From Ruminococcaceae bacterium UBA6842 (GTDB lineage: Bacteria > Bacillota > Clostridia > Oscillospirales > Acutalibacteraceae), in NCBI GenBank assembly GCA_002451855.1, contig DKDS01000055.1, positions 724 to 9,311 of the forward strand: a stretch of DNA of 8,588 nt, given 5' to 3'. Position 1 is the first letter of the stretch. Each line of letters opens with the position of its first letter. A program made the position numbers and the translations under genes. Positions 1-6,188 of this stretch are shown here, one piece after another. A model generated the notes under the pieces. It was given only the letters and a program-made list of their open reading frames with translations. It was not told the origin of the DNA and searched no databases.

Positions 1-1
1 C

Positions 2-90
2 GGAGACGTATCGAAGTGGTCATAACGGACATGACTCGAAATCATGATGCCCCTTGAGGGACGAGGGTTCGAATCCCTCCGTCTCCGCCA
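2..90 (+). tRNA. tRNA-Ser (anticodon CGA), CCA encoded
   Basis: This is a class II tRNA that reads the serine codon UCG. The acceptor stem pairs GGAGACG (2-8) with CGTCTCC (80-86), followed by the G discriminator typical of serine tRNAs (87) and an encoded CCA (88-90). The anticodon stem CATGA/TCATG encloses the loop CTCGAAA, giving anticodon CGA. A long variable arm (ATGCCCCTTGAGGGAC) separates it from the T arm GAGGG-TTCGAAT-CCCTC. The long variable arm, the anticodon and G73 all agree on serine. Its promoter lies outside the window. Confidence 0.97.
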
Positions 91-130
91 AAAATCCCTT
101 GAACGCAAGTTCAGGGGATTTTTATTTTTT
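91..130 (+). terminator. Rho-independent terminator of tRNA-Ser
   Basis: The 14-bp stem 91-104/109-122 has one G.U wobble and a GCAA tetraloop, and it is followed by a T-rich tract to position 130. It begins directly after the CCA end. On the minus strand it is followed by five T residues, so it could also stop the GH31/small-ORF transcript arriving from the right. Confidence 0.9.
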
Positions 131-161
131 GTGCGGATTAATATCTGCCGTTTCTGTCGGC

Positions 162-299
162 TCAGTGCCACTGCGTCCAATCGTCATACTTAGTGTTTTC
201 ACCTGTTGAAACAGTATCTTTTTCTGCTGAGGTTAAAACAATATCAAGCTCGGATAAATTGCTCACTTCAAATTCCGGCATACAAAACTCTTTTTTCAT
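162..299 (-). CDS. Tiny unannotated protein (45 aa) downstream of GH31
   Basis: The ORF starts at ATG 299 and ends at TGA 164-162. An AAAGGGAGA ribosome binding site (GGGAG at 306-310) lies 6 nt before the start, which supports real translation. The protein begins MKKEFCMPEFEV, continues with LSELDIVLTS around residues 15-24, and ends in the aromatic, acidic tail YDDWTQWH. It has no hydrophobic stretch, so it is not an obvious membrane or classical secreted protein, and it has one cysteine at residue 6. The ORF lies 23 nt after the GH31 stop on the same strand, so the two are probably co-transcribed, ending at the hairpin 91-122. From memory, short proteins starting MKK-x-Y/F-x-x-P-E-x-x-V with a D-I/V-I/V-x-T-S block occur widely in gut Clostridia with no known function; this match is recollection, not a search. 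It could be a modified-peptide precursor or a regulatory peptide, but no maturation enzyme is visible nearby. Confidence 0.68.
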   Translation of the reverse strand: MKKEFCMPEFEVSNLSELDIVLTSAEKDTVSTGENTKYDDWTQWH

Positions 300-322
300 A
301 ATTATCTCCCTTTATTACAGCG

Positions 323-2812
323 TTAACTTGAGTATTCCTCTTCCGTAAGGGTCATAATCTCCCTTATTGCGTCCGCCAAGGCTTCCTTATCATAGGATCT
401 GCCCGATAAACGGAACAGCTTTTTGCGCAGGGAATAATCCTTATTTTTAAGAATTGCAAACATCTGATTTTTTTCTTCGTATGAAATGTTGCTTTTCCTT
501 AAAATTTCATCGCATATTTTGTCCGCGTTCGGGTTATCGGTTATACAGCCGCCGTTTGCAAGCTTTACATCTATCCTGTCCGAGGGTGCTGCTGTAACGG
601 TAAATCCGACAGTTGAGGTATTTTCATCATATACGGCGTCGGTCTTGATTTCCGCTCCGTTTAGATATACGGTAAATTCCGTACTTTCCGAAAATCCGCG
701 CAGCCTTATATTCCAAATTCGTTTTTCGGGGAGTATTGAAGTATCCCCCGAAACCGGGTTTATACAAAGCTCCGGCTTATCTGTCCAATTAAGAGTGATT
801 TTTGTTTCGGCATATACGCCGTCCTCAAAACGGCTGTAATCACCCTCATCCTCGTATAGCGCAAACTCATTGTCCGCACCCGGGAAAACATAAAGGTCAA
901 GCTCATCAGAAATACCGAGTGTATTGTCTCCCGTTTTATGCGGCTTCAGCGGAATTATCGCGCCCGCCTTTGCAAACACGGGATAAGACATTATATCACG
1001 GAAAAGCTTAACGCATCTGCCCGATTTTTCGCTGTGATAACGCACTCCGCGGAAGAAATCAAACCAATCCCCCGCAGGTAAATACGCCTTTGCTTCACCG
1101 AGACCGGTAATTTGTGAAGCGGGACTTGTTATCGGGGCTACCATAAGCTCACTACCGAAAAAGAACTGATTTTTAAACTCATAAGCCTCCGATTTTTTCG
1201 GGTAATAGTAATAAATCGGTCTTACAAGCGGTATAAGCTCTTTATGAGCCTTATAATTCATTGTGTATATGTAAGGGAACAGCGAATGGCGCAGTCTCAT
1301 CCAGTTTTCTACCGAAACTTTATACTTATCCTCAAGCATCCACGGCTCCTTGTGAAGAAAACGGTCACTGCTGCTGTGCAGTCTGTTAATAGGTGAAAGA
1401 ACACCAAGCTGCACCCACCTTGCGGTAAGCTCATCATCCTTATATCCGCACATATGTCCGCCTATATCATGGCTCCACCAGCAATAGCCGATGTTAGACG
1501 CGGTAGCGGTGAAATAAGGCTGAAAATCAAGCGAAGCCCAGCTTACGCAGGTGTCTCCCGAAAAGCCTATTGAATATCTGTGGCTGCCGGGACCGCAATA
1601 GCGTGAGAAAAACATCGGGCGTTTGCCGTTTCTCGAAATATCCTTTACATGAAGATGGTTTAACATCCAAAGCGGATCTACGGCTTCTCTGTCATTTTCC
1701 ATAATGCCGTTTTCATTTGGCTTATGTATCCACCAGTAATCGGTACCCTGCTGCCAATCCATCCACCAGAAGTCAACACCCTCCTTTTCGTATGGATGAT
1801 GCAGTATGTCAAAATAATTTGCCATAAATTCAGGTGAGATTACATTAAACGGAACAGGCTTTCGGCTTTTCGGGTCAACACCGCAGGCCAACGCCATTTC
1901 TTCGTACATTTCCTCGTGGCATCTTACCCCCGCGTGCGGATGGAGATTAAATGCGGTATGCAGACTTCTTTCCTTAAGCTGATTTAAAAATCTTTTTCTA
2001 TCTGGGAAAAGCTCCTTATTGAATGTATAACCCGTCCAACCGTCTTCCGTATTATAAGCTCCGTTACTGCTTGTGACGGGACTTTTTTTATCCTCGGGTA
2101 TTTTGGTTATATGCCAGTCCATATCAACTATGCCCACGGAAAGCGGTATGTCCTCTTCTGCAAACGCGTCCATAGTTTCTATGTATTCGTCCTGCGTGTA
2201 TTTATGGTATCTGCTCCACCAATTTCCGAATGCGTAAGCCGGTAAAAAGGACGGTGCTCCTGTTATCCTGTAAAAATCTCTTATACAGCCGATATAGTCA
2301 AAACCGTATCCGAAGAAATAAACATCCTCCGTGTTTTTTCTTCTGGGCGTTATCCAACCGTTTTCATCAAGCAGCATAGAAGCGGTGTCGTCAATAACGG
2401 AAAATCCGTTTCTTGAGCACAAGCCCCTTTCAATCGGGATAGGGCCGTTTGTTGCGTCAAGCGTTTTTGTGGTGCCGCCGAGATCGTCGAAATCCTCGCC
2501 GTAATTCCATACGGAGCCGGGTTCGGTTTTAAGCTTAATGCTGAGTTTTTTCTCACCGTAATATGTAAGAATCAGCTTTTCGGTTTCAACCGTAAGTACC
2601 CCGTCCTTATTTTCTGTCGTATACTCTATCTGCGGCAGATTGCGGAAAAATACGGTCTGGCTTGCGCGGTCCTCAAATTTTCCTTCTTCGTCAAACTCTA
2701 TTCTTATAAGCGATTCGGTAAGCACCGTAAAGCGGTATTTGCCGCCCGAAATGATGTTACCTTTGAGCGCTTCGGGTCTTGACTCCCATTTAAATCTTTT
2801 ACTTTTATTCAT
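323..2812 (-). CDS. Glycoside hydrolase family 31 alpha-glycosidase
   Basis: This 829-aa cytoplasmic enzyme (no signal peptide) belongs to GH31, retaining alpha-glycosidases or transglycosylases that act on alpha-glucosides, alpha-xylosides and related sugars. An N-terminal beta-sandwich (about 20-190) precedes a (beta/alpha)8 barrel (about 190-530). The likely nucleophile is Asp352 in WWMDWQQG and the acid/base is Asp420 in GFSGDT. VDMDWH (229-234) and WWSHDIGGH (445-453) are further GH31 active-site blocks. C-terminal beta domains follow, including a DUF5110-like region around 630-680. The last 75 or so residues form an unusual charged, probably helical tail. ATG 2812 is preceded by AGGAG (2821-2825) at 8 nt spacing. 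The gene has its own promoter and is followed by the tiny ORF. The WMDWQQG form of the nucleophile motif differs from the WxDMNEP form of many alpha-glucosidases, so the substrate cannot be assigned; alpha-glucosidase or alpha-xylosidase are the usual annotations. Confidence 0.93.
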   Translation of the reverse strand: MNKSKRFKWESRPEALKGNIISGGKYRFTVLTESLIRIEFDEEGKFEDRASQTVFFRNLPQIEYTTENKDGVLTVETEKLILTYYGEKKLSIKLKTEPGSVWNYGEDFDDLGGTTKTLDATNGPIPIERGLCSRNGFSVIDDTASMLLDENGWITPRRKNTEDVYFFGYGFDYIGCIRDFYRITGAPSFLPAYAFGNWWSRYHKYTQDEYIETMDAFAEEDIPLSVGIVDMDWHITKIPEDKKSPVTSSNGAYNTEDGWTGYTFNKELFPDRKRFLNQLKERSLHTAFNLHPHAGVRCHEEMYEEMALACGVDPKSRKPVPFNVISPEFMANYFDILHHPYEKEGVDFWWMDWQQGTDYWWIHKPNENGIMENDREAVDPLWMLNHLHVKDISRNGKRPMFFSRYCGPGSHRYSIGFSGDTCVSWASLDFQPYFTATASNIGYCWWSHDIGGHMCGYKDDELTARWVQLGVLSPINRLHSSSDRFLHKEPWMLEDKYKVSVENWMRLRHSLFPYIYTMNYKAHKELIPLVRPIYYYYPKKSEAYEFKNQFFFGSELMVAPITSPASQITGLGEAKAYLPAGDWFDFFRGVRYHSEKSGRCVKLFRDIMSYPVFAKAGAIIPLKPHKTGDNTLGISDELDLYVFPGADNEFALYEDEGDYSRFEDGVYAETKITLNWTDKPELCINPVSGDTSILPEKRIWNIRLRGFSESTEFTVYLNGAEIKTDAVYDENTSTVGFTVTAAPSDRIDVKLANGGCITDNPNADKICDEILRKSNISYEEKNQMFAILKNKDYSLRKKLFRLSGRSYDKEALADAIREIMTLTEEEYSS

Positions 2813-2851
2813 AGCAATTTCTCCTGCCTGATTGCATCATAATACCCATAC

Positions 2852-2881
2852 ATTATAACACAGCAATTACACTTGTGTCTA
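2852..2881 (-). promoter_or_regulatory. Predicted sigma-A promoter of the GH31 gene
   Basis: On the minus strand, -35 TAGACA (2881-2876) and -10 TATAAT (2857-2852) are separated by 18 bp. Transcription would start near 2845, leaving a leader of about 30 nt with the AGGAG site. The -35 has one mismatch from TTGACA. Confidence 0.65.
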
Positions 2882-2887
2882 CAAAAA

Positions 2888-2903
2888 TTACAACTATTTG
2901 TAA
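2888..2903. promoter_or_regulatory. 16-bp palindrome upstream of the GH31 promoter
   Basis: TTACAA-CTAT-TTGTAA is a perfect 6-4-6 inverted repeat. It ends 7 bp upstream of the GH31 -35 box, centred near -50 relative to the predicted start, a position that suits an activator. It also abuts the tail of the tRNA terminator. No regulator gene sits next to GH31, so the binding protein is unknown. An AT-rich palindrome of this size could be chance. Confidence 0.35.
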
Positions 2904-2938
2904 AAAATAAAAATCCCACACAAAAGTGTGGGATTTTT
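2902..2938 (-). terminator. Rho-independent terminator of the tRNA-Met/tRNA-Glu unit
   Basis: A 13-bp perfect stem (2909-2921/2926-2938) with a 4-nt loop is followed on the minus strand by a T-rich run. The stem begins at the last base of the encoded CCA of tRNA-Glu (2938), so terminator and tRNA end are adjoining. It separates the tRNA transcript from the GH31 promoter. Confidence 0.93.
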
Positions 2939-3013
2939 GGTGACCCGGACGGGATTCGAACCCGTGTTACCGCCGTGAAAGGGCGGTGTCTTAGGCCTCT
3001 TGACCACCGGGCC
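2938..3013 (-). tRNA. tRNA-Glu (anticodon TTC), CCA encoded
   Basis: On the minus strand the acceptor arm pairs GGCCCGG with CCGGGTC (one G.T wobble), then A73 and CCA. The anticodon stem CCGCC/GGCGG encloses loop CTTTCAC, giving anticodon TTC for GAA/GAG. The T arm is CGGG-TTCGAAT-CCCG. It is 76 nt long and lies 2 nt downstream of tRNA-Met, in the same transcript. Confidence 0.97.
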
Positions 3014-3015
3014 GG

Positions 3016-3092
3016 TGGTGGCTGTAATTGGATTTGAACCAATGACACTGCGGGTATGAACCGCATGCTCTAGCCAACTGAGCTATACAGCC
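3016..3092 (-). tRNA. tRNA-Met (anticodon CAT), probably elongator
   Basis: On the minus strand the acceptor GGCTGTA pairs with TACAGCC, followed by A73 and CCA. The anticodon stem TGCGG/CCGCA encloses loop TTCATAC, anticodon CAT. The first acceptor pair is a normal G-C, unlike the mismatched 1-72 pair of bacterial initiators, and the body (AGCTCAGTTGGCTAGAGC, GGTTCATACCC) resembles elongator tRNA-Met of Bacillus. A tRNA-Ile whose CAT anticodon is lysidine-modified is the less likely alternative. It is first in a two-tRNA transcript. Confidence 0.93.
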
Positions 3093-3112
3093 GTGTTAAA
3101 CAAGACCAGTAT

Positions 3113-3141
3113 ATTATATCGTCAAGACAGGCTTTTGTCAA
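3113..3141 (-). promoter_or_regulatory. Consensus sigma-A promoter of the tRNA-Met/Glu unit
   Basis: On the minus strand TTGACA (3141-3136) and TATAAT (3118-3113) are both perfect matches with the ideal 17-bp spacer. This is the strength expected of a stable-RNA promoter. Transcription would start about 12-15 nt before the tRNA-Met 5' end at 3092. Confidence 0.88.
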
Positions 3142-3183
3142 TACCCAAATTTCAAAATATTTCATTTTTTGTTTTCATGGGTC

Positions 3184-3211
3184 TTGACAATCGGTAAATA
3201 TAGGTTATAAT
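3184..3211 (+). promoter_or_regulatory. Sigma-A promoter of the crp-like/ABC operon
   Basis: TTGACA (3184-3189) and TATAAT (3206-3211) are both perfect hexamers with a 16-bp spacer. The start would be near 3218, about 33 nt before the regulator ATG. The promoter is divergent from the tRNA promoter about 43 bp away. Such strong boxes directly followed by a palindrome suggest a promoter that is kept down by a repressor. Confidence 0.85.
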
Positions 3212-3220
3212 ATAATAAAC

Positions 3221-3236
3221 TGTCTCATTTGAGACA
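3221..3236. promoter_or_regulatory. Candidate Crp/Fnr-type operator
   Basis: TGTCTCA-TT-TGAGACA is a perfect 7-2-7 inverted repeat of 16 bp, the size and dyad form of Crp/Fnr-family sites but with half-sites unlike CRP (TGTGA) or FNR (TTGAT). It starts 9 bp after the -10 box and ends 4 bp before AAGGAG, so a protein bound here would block initiation or early elongation. The obvious candidate is the regulator encoded immediately downstream. In RNA the same sequence could form a small hairpin near the ribosome binding site. Confidence 0.65.
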
Positions 3237-3250
3237 AATTAAGGAGTATT

Positions 3251-3877
3251 ATGTCGGTATTTGATAATCTGTTTCTCTTAAACGGTCTGTCCTCTGACGA
3301 TAAAGAAGCAATAATATCTTTGTTCGATGAGACAATAATATTCAAGAAGGGCGAGCTTATTTATTCGGGTGACTCATTTTTGCGCGCAATAGCGGTTATA
3401 GTAAAGGGCAAAGCCGTTGCGGTTACAAATAATGAACGAAAGCTTGTTATGAAAGAACTGCCCGCAGGCAGCTGCTTCGGTGCTGCGGCGGTCTTCGGCC
3501 GTAACAGCTCGTATGTAAGCCGTGTAACCGCACAGTCCGATACTGAAATCTGCTTTATAAAAGAGTCGGTTTTAACCGAAATTTTTAAGAAGTACCCTCA
3601 GACCGCGATAAACTATATTACATTTTTATCCGACCGAATAAGGTTCCTTAATAATAAGCTAAGCGTAATTTCAGGCTCCGACGCCGAGGATACGGTTTTA
3701 AAATACCTGACCTCGTTATCGGACAGCAATGGTTACGCTGCAATTCCCGTAAGTATGACTATGCTTGCTAAAATGTTGGGGTTAGGGCGTGCCAGTCTCT
3801 ACCGAAGCCTTGACGCACTTGAGCAATCCGGAAATATAATAAGGGAAAATAACAGAATAAAGGTGATTAAAAAATGA
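3251..3877 (+). CDS. Crp/Fnr-family transcriptional regulator
   Basis: This 208-aa cytoplasmic DNA-binding regulator has an N-terminal cyclic-nucleotide-binding-like beta-roll (about 6-125), a dimerisation helix (about 115-140) and a C-terminal winged helix-turn-helix (about 165-208). The helix-turn-helix reads SMTMLAKMLGLGRASLYRSL (168-187), with recognition helix around GRASLYRSLDAL. The ligand pocket departs from cAMP receptors: FGAAAVFGRNSS replaces the FGE...R phosphate-binding cassette, so cAMP is unlikely. There is no FNR-type N-terminal cysteine cluster; only Cys75 and Cys101 are present. ATG 3251 follows AAGGAG (3241-3246). Its stop overlaps the next start (ATGA, 3874-3877), coupling it to the importer genes. 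It probably binds the palindrome at 3221-3236 and regulates its own operon. The effector is unknown; the imported compound or a metabolite of it is an inference from context. Confidence 0.92.
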   Translation: MSVFDNLFLLNGLSSDDKEAIISLFDETIIFKKGELIYSGDSFLRAIAVIVKGKAVAVTNNERKLVMKELPAGSCFGAAAVFGRNSSYVSRVTAQSDTEICFIKESVLTEIFKKYPQTAINYITFLSDRIRFLNNKLSVISGSDAEDTVLKYLTSLSDSNGYAAIPVSMTMLAKMLGLGRASLYRSLDALEQSGNIIRENNRIKVIKK

Positions 3878-4902
3878 AAAAACTTCTAAGCGCAATCCTT
3901 GCCGCGGCACTTATGCTCTCGCTTTCAGCCTGCGGAAACGCAAAAACCGAAAGCGATAAATCGTCCGAGTCGGCGCCGTCCTCCGTTTCGTCTACCGCAT
4001 CGAAGCTTGATACGGTATGCAATGTGTACGGTCTTAACGGTCCTACCGGAATAGGGCTTGCTCCCCTTATGAAAAAGGCAGAGGATAAAACAGGCAGACT
4101 TAATTATAATATTGCCACTGTAGGAAGCAACGACGAAATTGTCGCAAAGCTCACAAACGGCGAAGCGGACATTGCCGCTGTTGCCACAAACCTTGCTTCC
4201 ACGCTTTATAAAAAGACAAACGGCGGTATATCCGTTCTTGCCGCAAACACCTTAGGCGTTCTCTGTCTTGTTACAAAGGGCGAGGAAGTAGCCGAAATAA
4301 AAGACCTCAAGGGCAAAACCGTATATGCAACCGGTCAGGGCGCAAATCCCGAATATATAATTAACTTCATTTTCGAGAAAAACGGTCTTAAGGTCGGCGA
4401 GGATGTCACTATAAACTTTGTCGCGCAGCCGACTGAGCTTGTTGCCGCATTTGCACAGAACGAAAGCATTATCGCCGTTGCTCCCCAGCCGGTAGCAACC
4501 ACCCTTACAGTTAAGGACCAAAACGCGAAGATTGCCCTTGATATGAACAAGGAATGGGATAAGGTAAGTGATACCAAGCTTGTTATGGGCTGTATTGTCG
4601 CACGCAATGAGTATATACAGAATAACCCCGAGGCGGTTAAAATATTCCTTGAGGAATACAAGGATTCCGTTAACTCGGTAAACAGCGATACAGACACCGC
4701 CGCCGCTCTTTGCGAAAAGTACGGCATAGTAGCCTCAGCCGCAATAGCAAAAAAAGCAATACCGCTTTGCAACATTGTATATGAGGATTCTTCAAAGCTT
4801 AAAACCGACCTTTCCGCATATCTTAAATTCCTCTTTGAAGCTAACCCCCAGAGCGTAGGCGGAGCCTTGCCTGACGATAACTTCTACTATGAAGCGAAAT
4901 AA
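3874..4902 (+). CDS. ABC importer substrate-binding lipoprotein (SsuA/NitT/TauT type)
   Basis: This 342-aa protein is the extracellular ligand-binding part of the importer. Residues 1-20 are a lipoprotein signal peptide with lipobox LSAC and Cys20 as the lipid anchor. A Ser-rich linker (about 22-43) leads to a periplasmic-binding-protein type II fold. VYGLNGPTGIGLAPLM (51-66), GEADIAAVATNLAS and the DLKGKTVYATGQGANPEY block are typical of the NMT1/SsuA-like class, which binds nitrate, sulfonates, taurine, pyrimidine precursors and other small molecules. The ligand cannot be told from sequence. ATG 3874 overlaps the regulator stop by 4 bp and is within reach of an AAGGTG-like site near 3861, implying translational coupling. 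Permease and ATPase follow. Confidence 0.9.
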   Translation: MKKLLSAILAAALMLSLSACGNAKTESDKSSESAPSSVSSTASKLDTVCNVYGLNGPTGIGLAPLMKKAEDKTGRLNYNIATVGSNDEIVAKLTNGEADIAAVATNLASTLYKKTNGGISVLAANTLGVLCLVTKGEEVAEIKDLKGKTVYATGQGANPEYIINFIFEKNGLKVGEDVTINFVAQPTELVAAFAQNESIIAVAPQPVATTLTVKDQNAKIALDMNKEWDKVSDTKLVMGCIVARNEYIQNNPEAVKIFLEEYKDSVNSVNSDTDTAAALCEKYGIVASAAIAKKAIPLCNIVYEDSSKLKTDLSAYLKFLFEANPQSVGGALPDDNFYYEAK

Positions 4903-5647
4903 TATCAAAAAGCTTTTAAAGTGGACTGCCGTAGCGCTTTTATGGCTTGCGGTATGGCAGTTCGCCGCCGCCGCTGCGGATAAGGAAATACTTATTCCCT
5001 ATCCGTATGCGGTTTTCTTGACCTTAAAGAAGCTTTGCAAAACCACGGACTTTTGGATTGCGGTTTTGTATTCAATGCTGCGCATAACCGCGGGTTATTT
5101 ATCGGGAATTGCGGTCGGTGTAACAGGCGCCGTGCTTTCCGCAAAATCTTCGGTTTTCAGAGCTGTATTTTCTCCGATTTTACATATTGTGCGTGCGGTT
5201 CCCGTAGCGTCCTTTATAATTCTCGCCCTCGTTTGGATAAAAAGCGCATACCTCGCCGTTTTTATTTCCTTTCTTATGGTAACCCCTATGATATGGTCAA
5301 GCGTTCAAAACGGCATAGAGAATATTGATAAAAAATACCTTGAAATGGCGCGTATTTTTAAAATAGGCACTTTGAAAACCCTTTTTCATGTGAAGCTTCC
5401 GTTTATAATGCCGTCGTTTGTTGCCGCCTGCGCGAACGCGCTCGGCTTTGCGTGGAAATCGGGCATTGCGGCGGAGGTTATCTGCCGACCGTCAAATTCG
5501 ATAGGCAGGTTATTGCAGGACGCCAAGCTGTACCTTGAAACCCCTACCGTGTTTGCTCTTACCGCCGTTGTAGCACTGTTGTCATTGGCACTTGAAATTA
5601 TAATCAAAAGGCTTGCGGGGAGGTTTTTGAATGATAAGCTTAAATAA
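4889..5647 (+). CDS. ABC importer permease (SsuC/NitT/TauT type)
   Basis: This 252-aa inner-membrane protein has about six transmembrane segments (about 10-30, 55-80, 95-117, 120-137, 175-195 and 220-240). RAVPVASFIILALVWI (102-117) and the cytoplasmic EAA loop (about 150-175, ending LPFIMPSF), which docks to the ATPase, are hallmarks of the SsuC/TauC family. It forms the channel for the substrate delivered by the upstream lipoprotein. The start lies inside the binding-protein gene (14 bp overlap), and no clear Shine-Dalgarno precedes it (upstream GATAACTTCTACT). Translation is therefore likely coupled to termination of the previous gene. Length is normal for the family. Confidence 0.92.
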   Translation: MKRNNIKKLLKWTAVALLWLAVWQFAAAAADKEILIPYPYAVFLTLKKLCKTTDFWIAVLYSMLRITAGYLSGIAVGVTGAVLSAKSSVFRAVFSPILHIVRAVPVASFIILALVWIKSAYLAVFISFLMVTPMIWSSVQNGIENIDKKYLEMARIFKIGTLKTLFHVKLPFIMPSFVAACANALGFAWKSGIAAEVICRPSNSIGRLLQDAKLYLETPTVFALTAVVALLSLALEIIIKRLAGRFLNDKLK

Positions 5648-6188
5648 TGTTTCGTTCGCTTACAAAGAAAAGCCCGTGCTTAAAAACTTCTCCCTGCGGC
5701 TTGAAAACGGCAGCAAAACCTGCTTTTTCGCGGAAAGCGGAAAGGGCAAAACAACGCTTTTGAGAATTATTACAGGGCTTGAAAAGCCGCAAAGCGGAAC
5801 TGTCGATACACACGGAGAAACCTTTTCTGTCGTATTTCAGGAAAACCGCTTGCTCCCCTTTAAAACCGTTTTGAATAACATCACGCTTATAGGCGCCGCA
5901 AAGGATACCGCGCTTTACCACCTCACCGCCTTGGGGCTCAAAGACTCCGCAAACAAATATCCGAGCGAGCTTTCGGGCGGAATGTTAAGACGGGCGGCAC
6001 TTGCCCGTGCGCTGAGTGCCGAATACACGGTGCTTATACTCGACGAGCCTTTTTCGGGGCTTGACAGCGGCAATATTAAAGCCGCCGCAGAGCATATATT
6101 AAAAAGCGCGGGAGACCGCACGGTAATTGCGGTTACACATTCGGAATACGAAGCCGAAGCCCTTGGCGCAAAAATAATAAGAATATGA
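5631..6188 (+). CDS. ABC importer ATPase, short form (SsuB/TauB type)
   Basis: This 185-aa nucleotide-binding subunit energises the importer. Motifs in order are Walker A AESGKGKTT (34-42, with Ala at the usual first Gly), Q-loop Gln70 in VVFQENRLLP, signature LSGGM (114-118; LSGGM is common in the SsuB/NitT group), Walker B VLILDEP with catalytic Glu139, D-loop GLD (143-145) and switch His170. All catalytic positions are present, so it should be active. It is 50-70 residues shorter than typical SsuB/TauB proteins: the protein stops soon after the H-loop and lacks their C-terminal tail, while the loops before the signature are also compact. The ATG follows GGGGAGG at 7 nt and overlaps the permease by 17 bp. 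Its stop codon lies within the terminator stem. Confidence 0.92.
   Translation: MISLNNVSFAYKEKPVLKNFSLRLENGSKTCFFAESGKGKTTLLRIITGLEKPQSGTVDTHGETFSVVFQENRLLPFKTVLNNITLIGAAKDTALYHLTALGLKDSANKYPSELSGGMLRRAALARALSAEYTVLILDEPFSGLDSGNIKAAAEHILKSAGDRTVIAVTHSEYEAEALGAKIIRI

Noticed and set aside
1..130. tRNA-Ser as an integration site for a mobile element
   Set aside because: No integrase, no repeated tRNA 3' end and no other mobile-element gene is seen in the window.
2809..3066. An 85-codon minus-strand open frame upstream of GH31
   Set aside because: It reads through tRNA-Glu, part of tRNA-Met and a strong terminator, and has no gene-like features.
3121..3188. Inverted repeat GTCAAGAC (3121-3128) / GTCTTGAC (3181-3188) between the divergent promoters
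   Set aside because: The right copy contains most of the consensus -35 box and the left lies in a promoter spacer; the match is short and best explained by promoter sequence.
3093..3250. TPP or another riboswitch ahead of the NMT1-like importer genes
   Set aside because: The leader is only about 33 nt and holds the palindrome and ribosome binding site, with no room for an aptamer.
3251..3877. Oxygen-sensing FNR with an iron-sulfur cluster
   Set aside because: The N-terminal cysteine cluster is missing; only two separated cysteines (75 and 101) are present.
4252..4775. Two minus-strand open frames inside the binding-protein gene
   Set aside because: The plus-strand lipoprotein frame is complete and recognisable; the antisense frames lack ribosome binding sites and recognisable domains.
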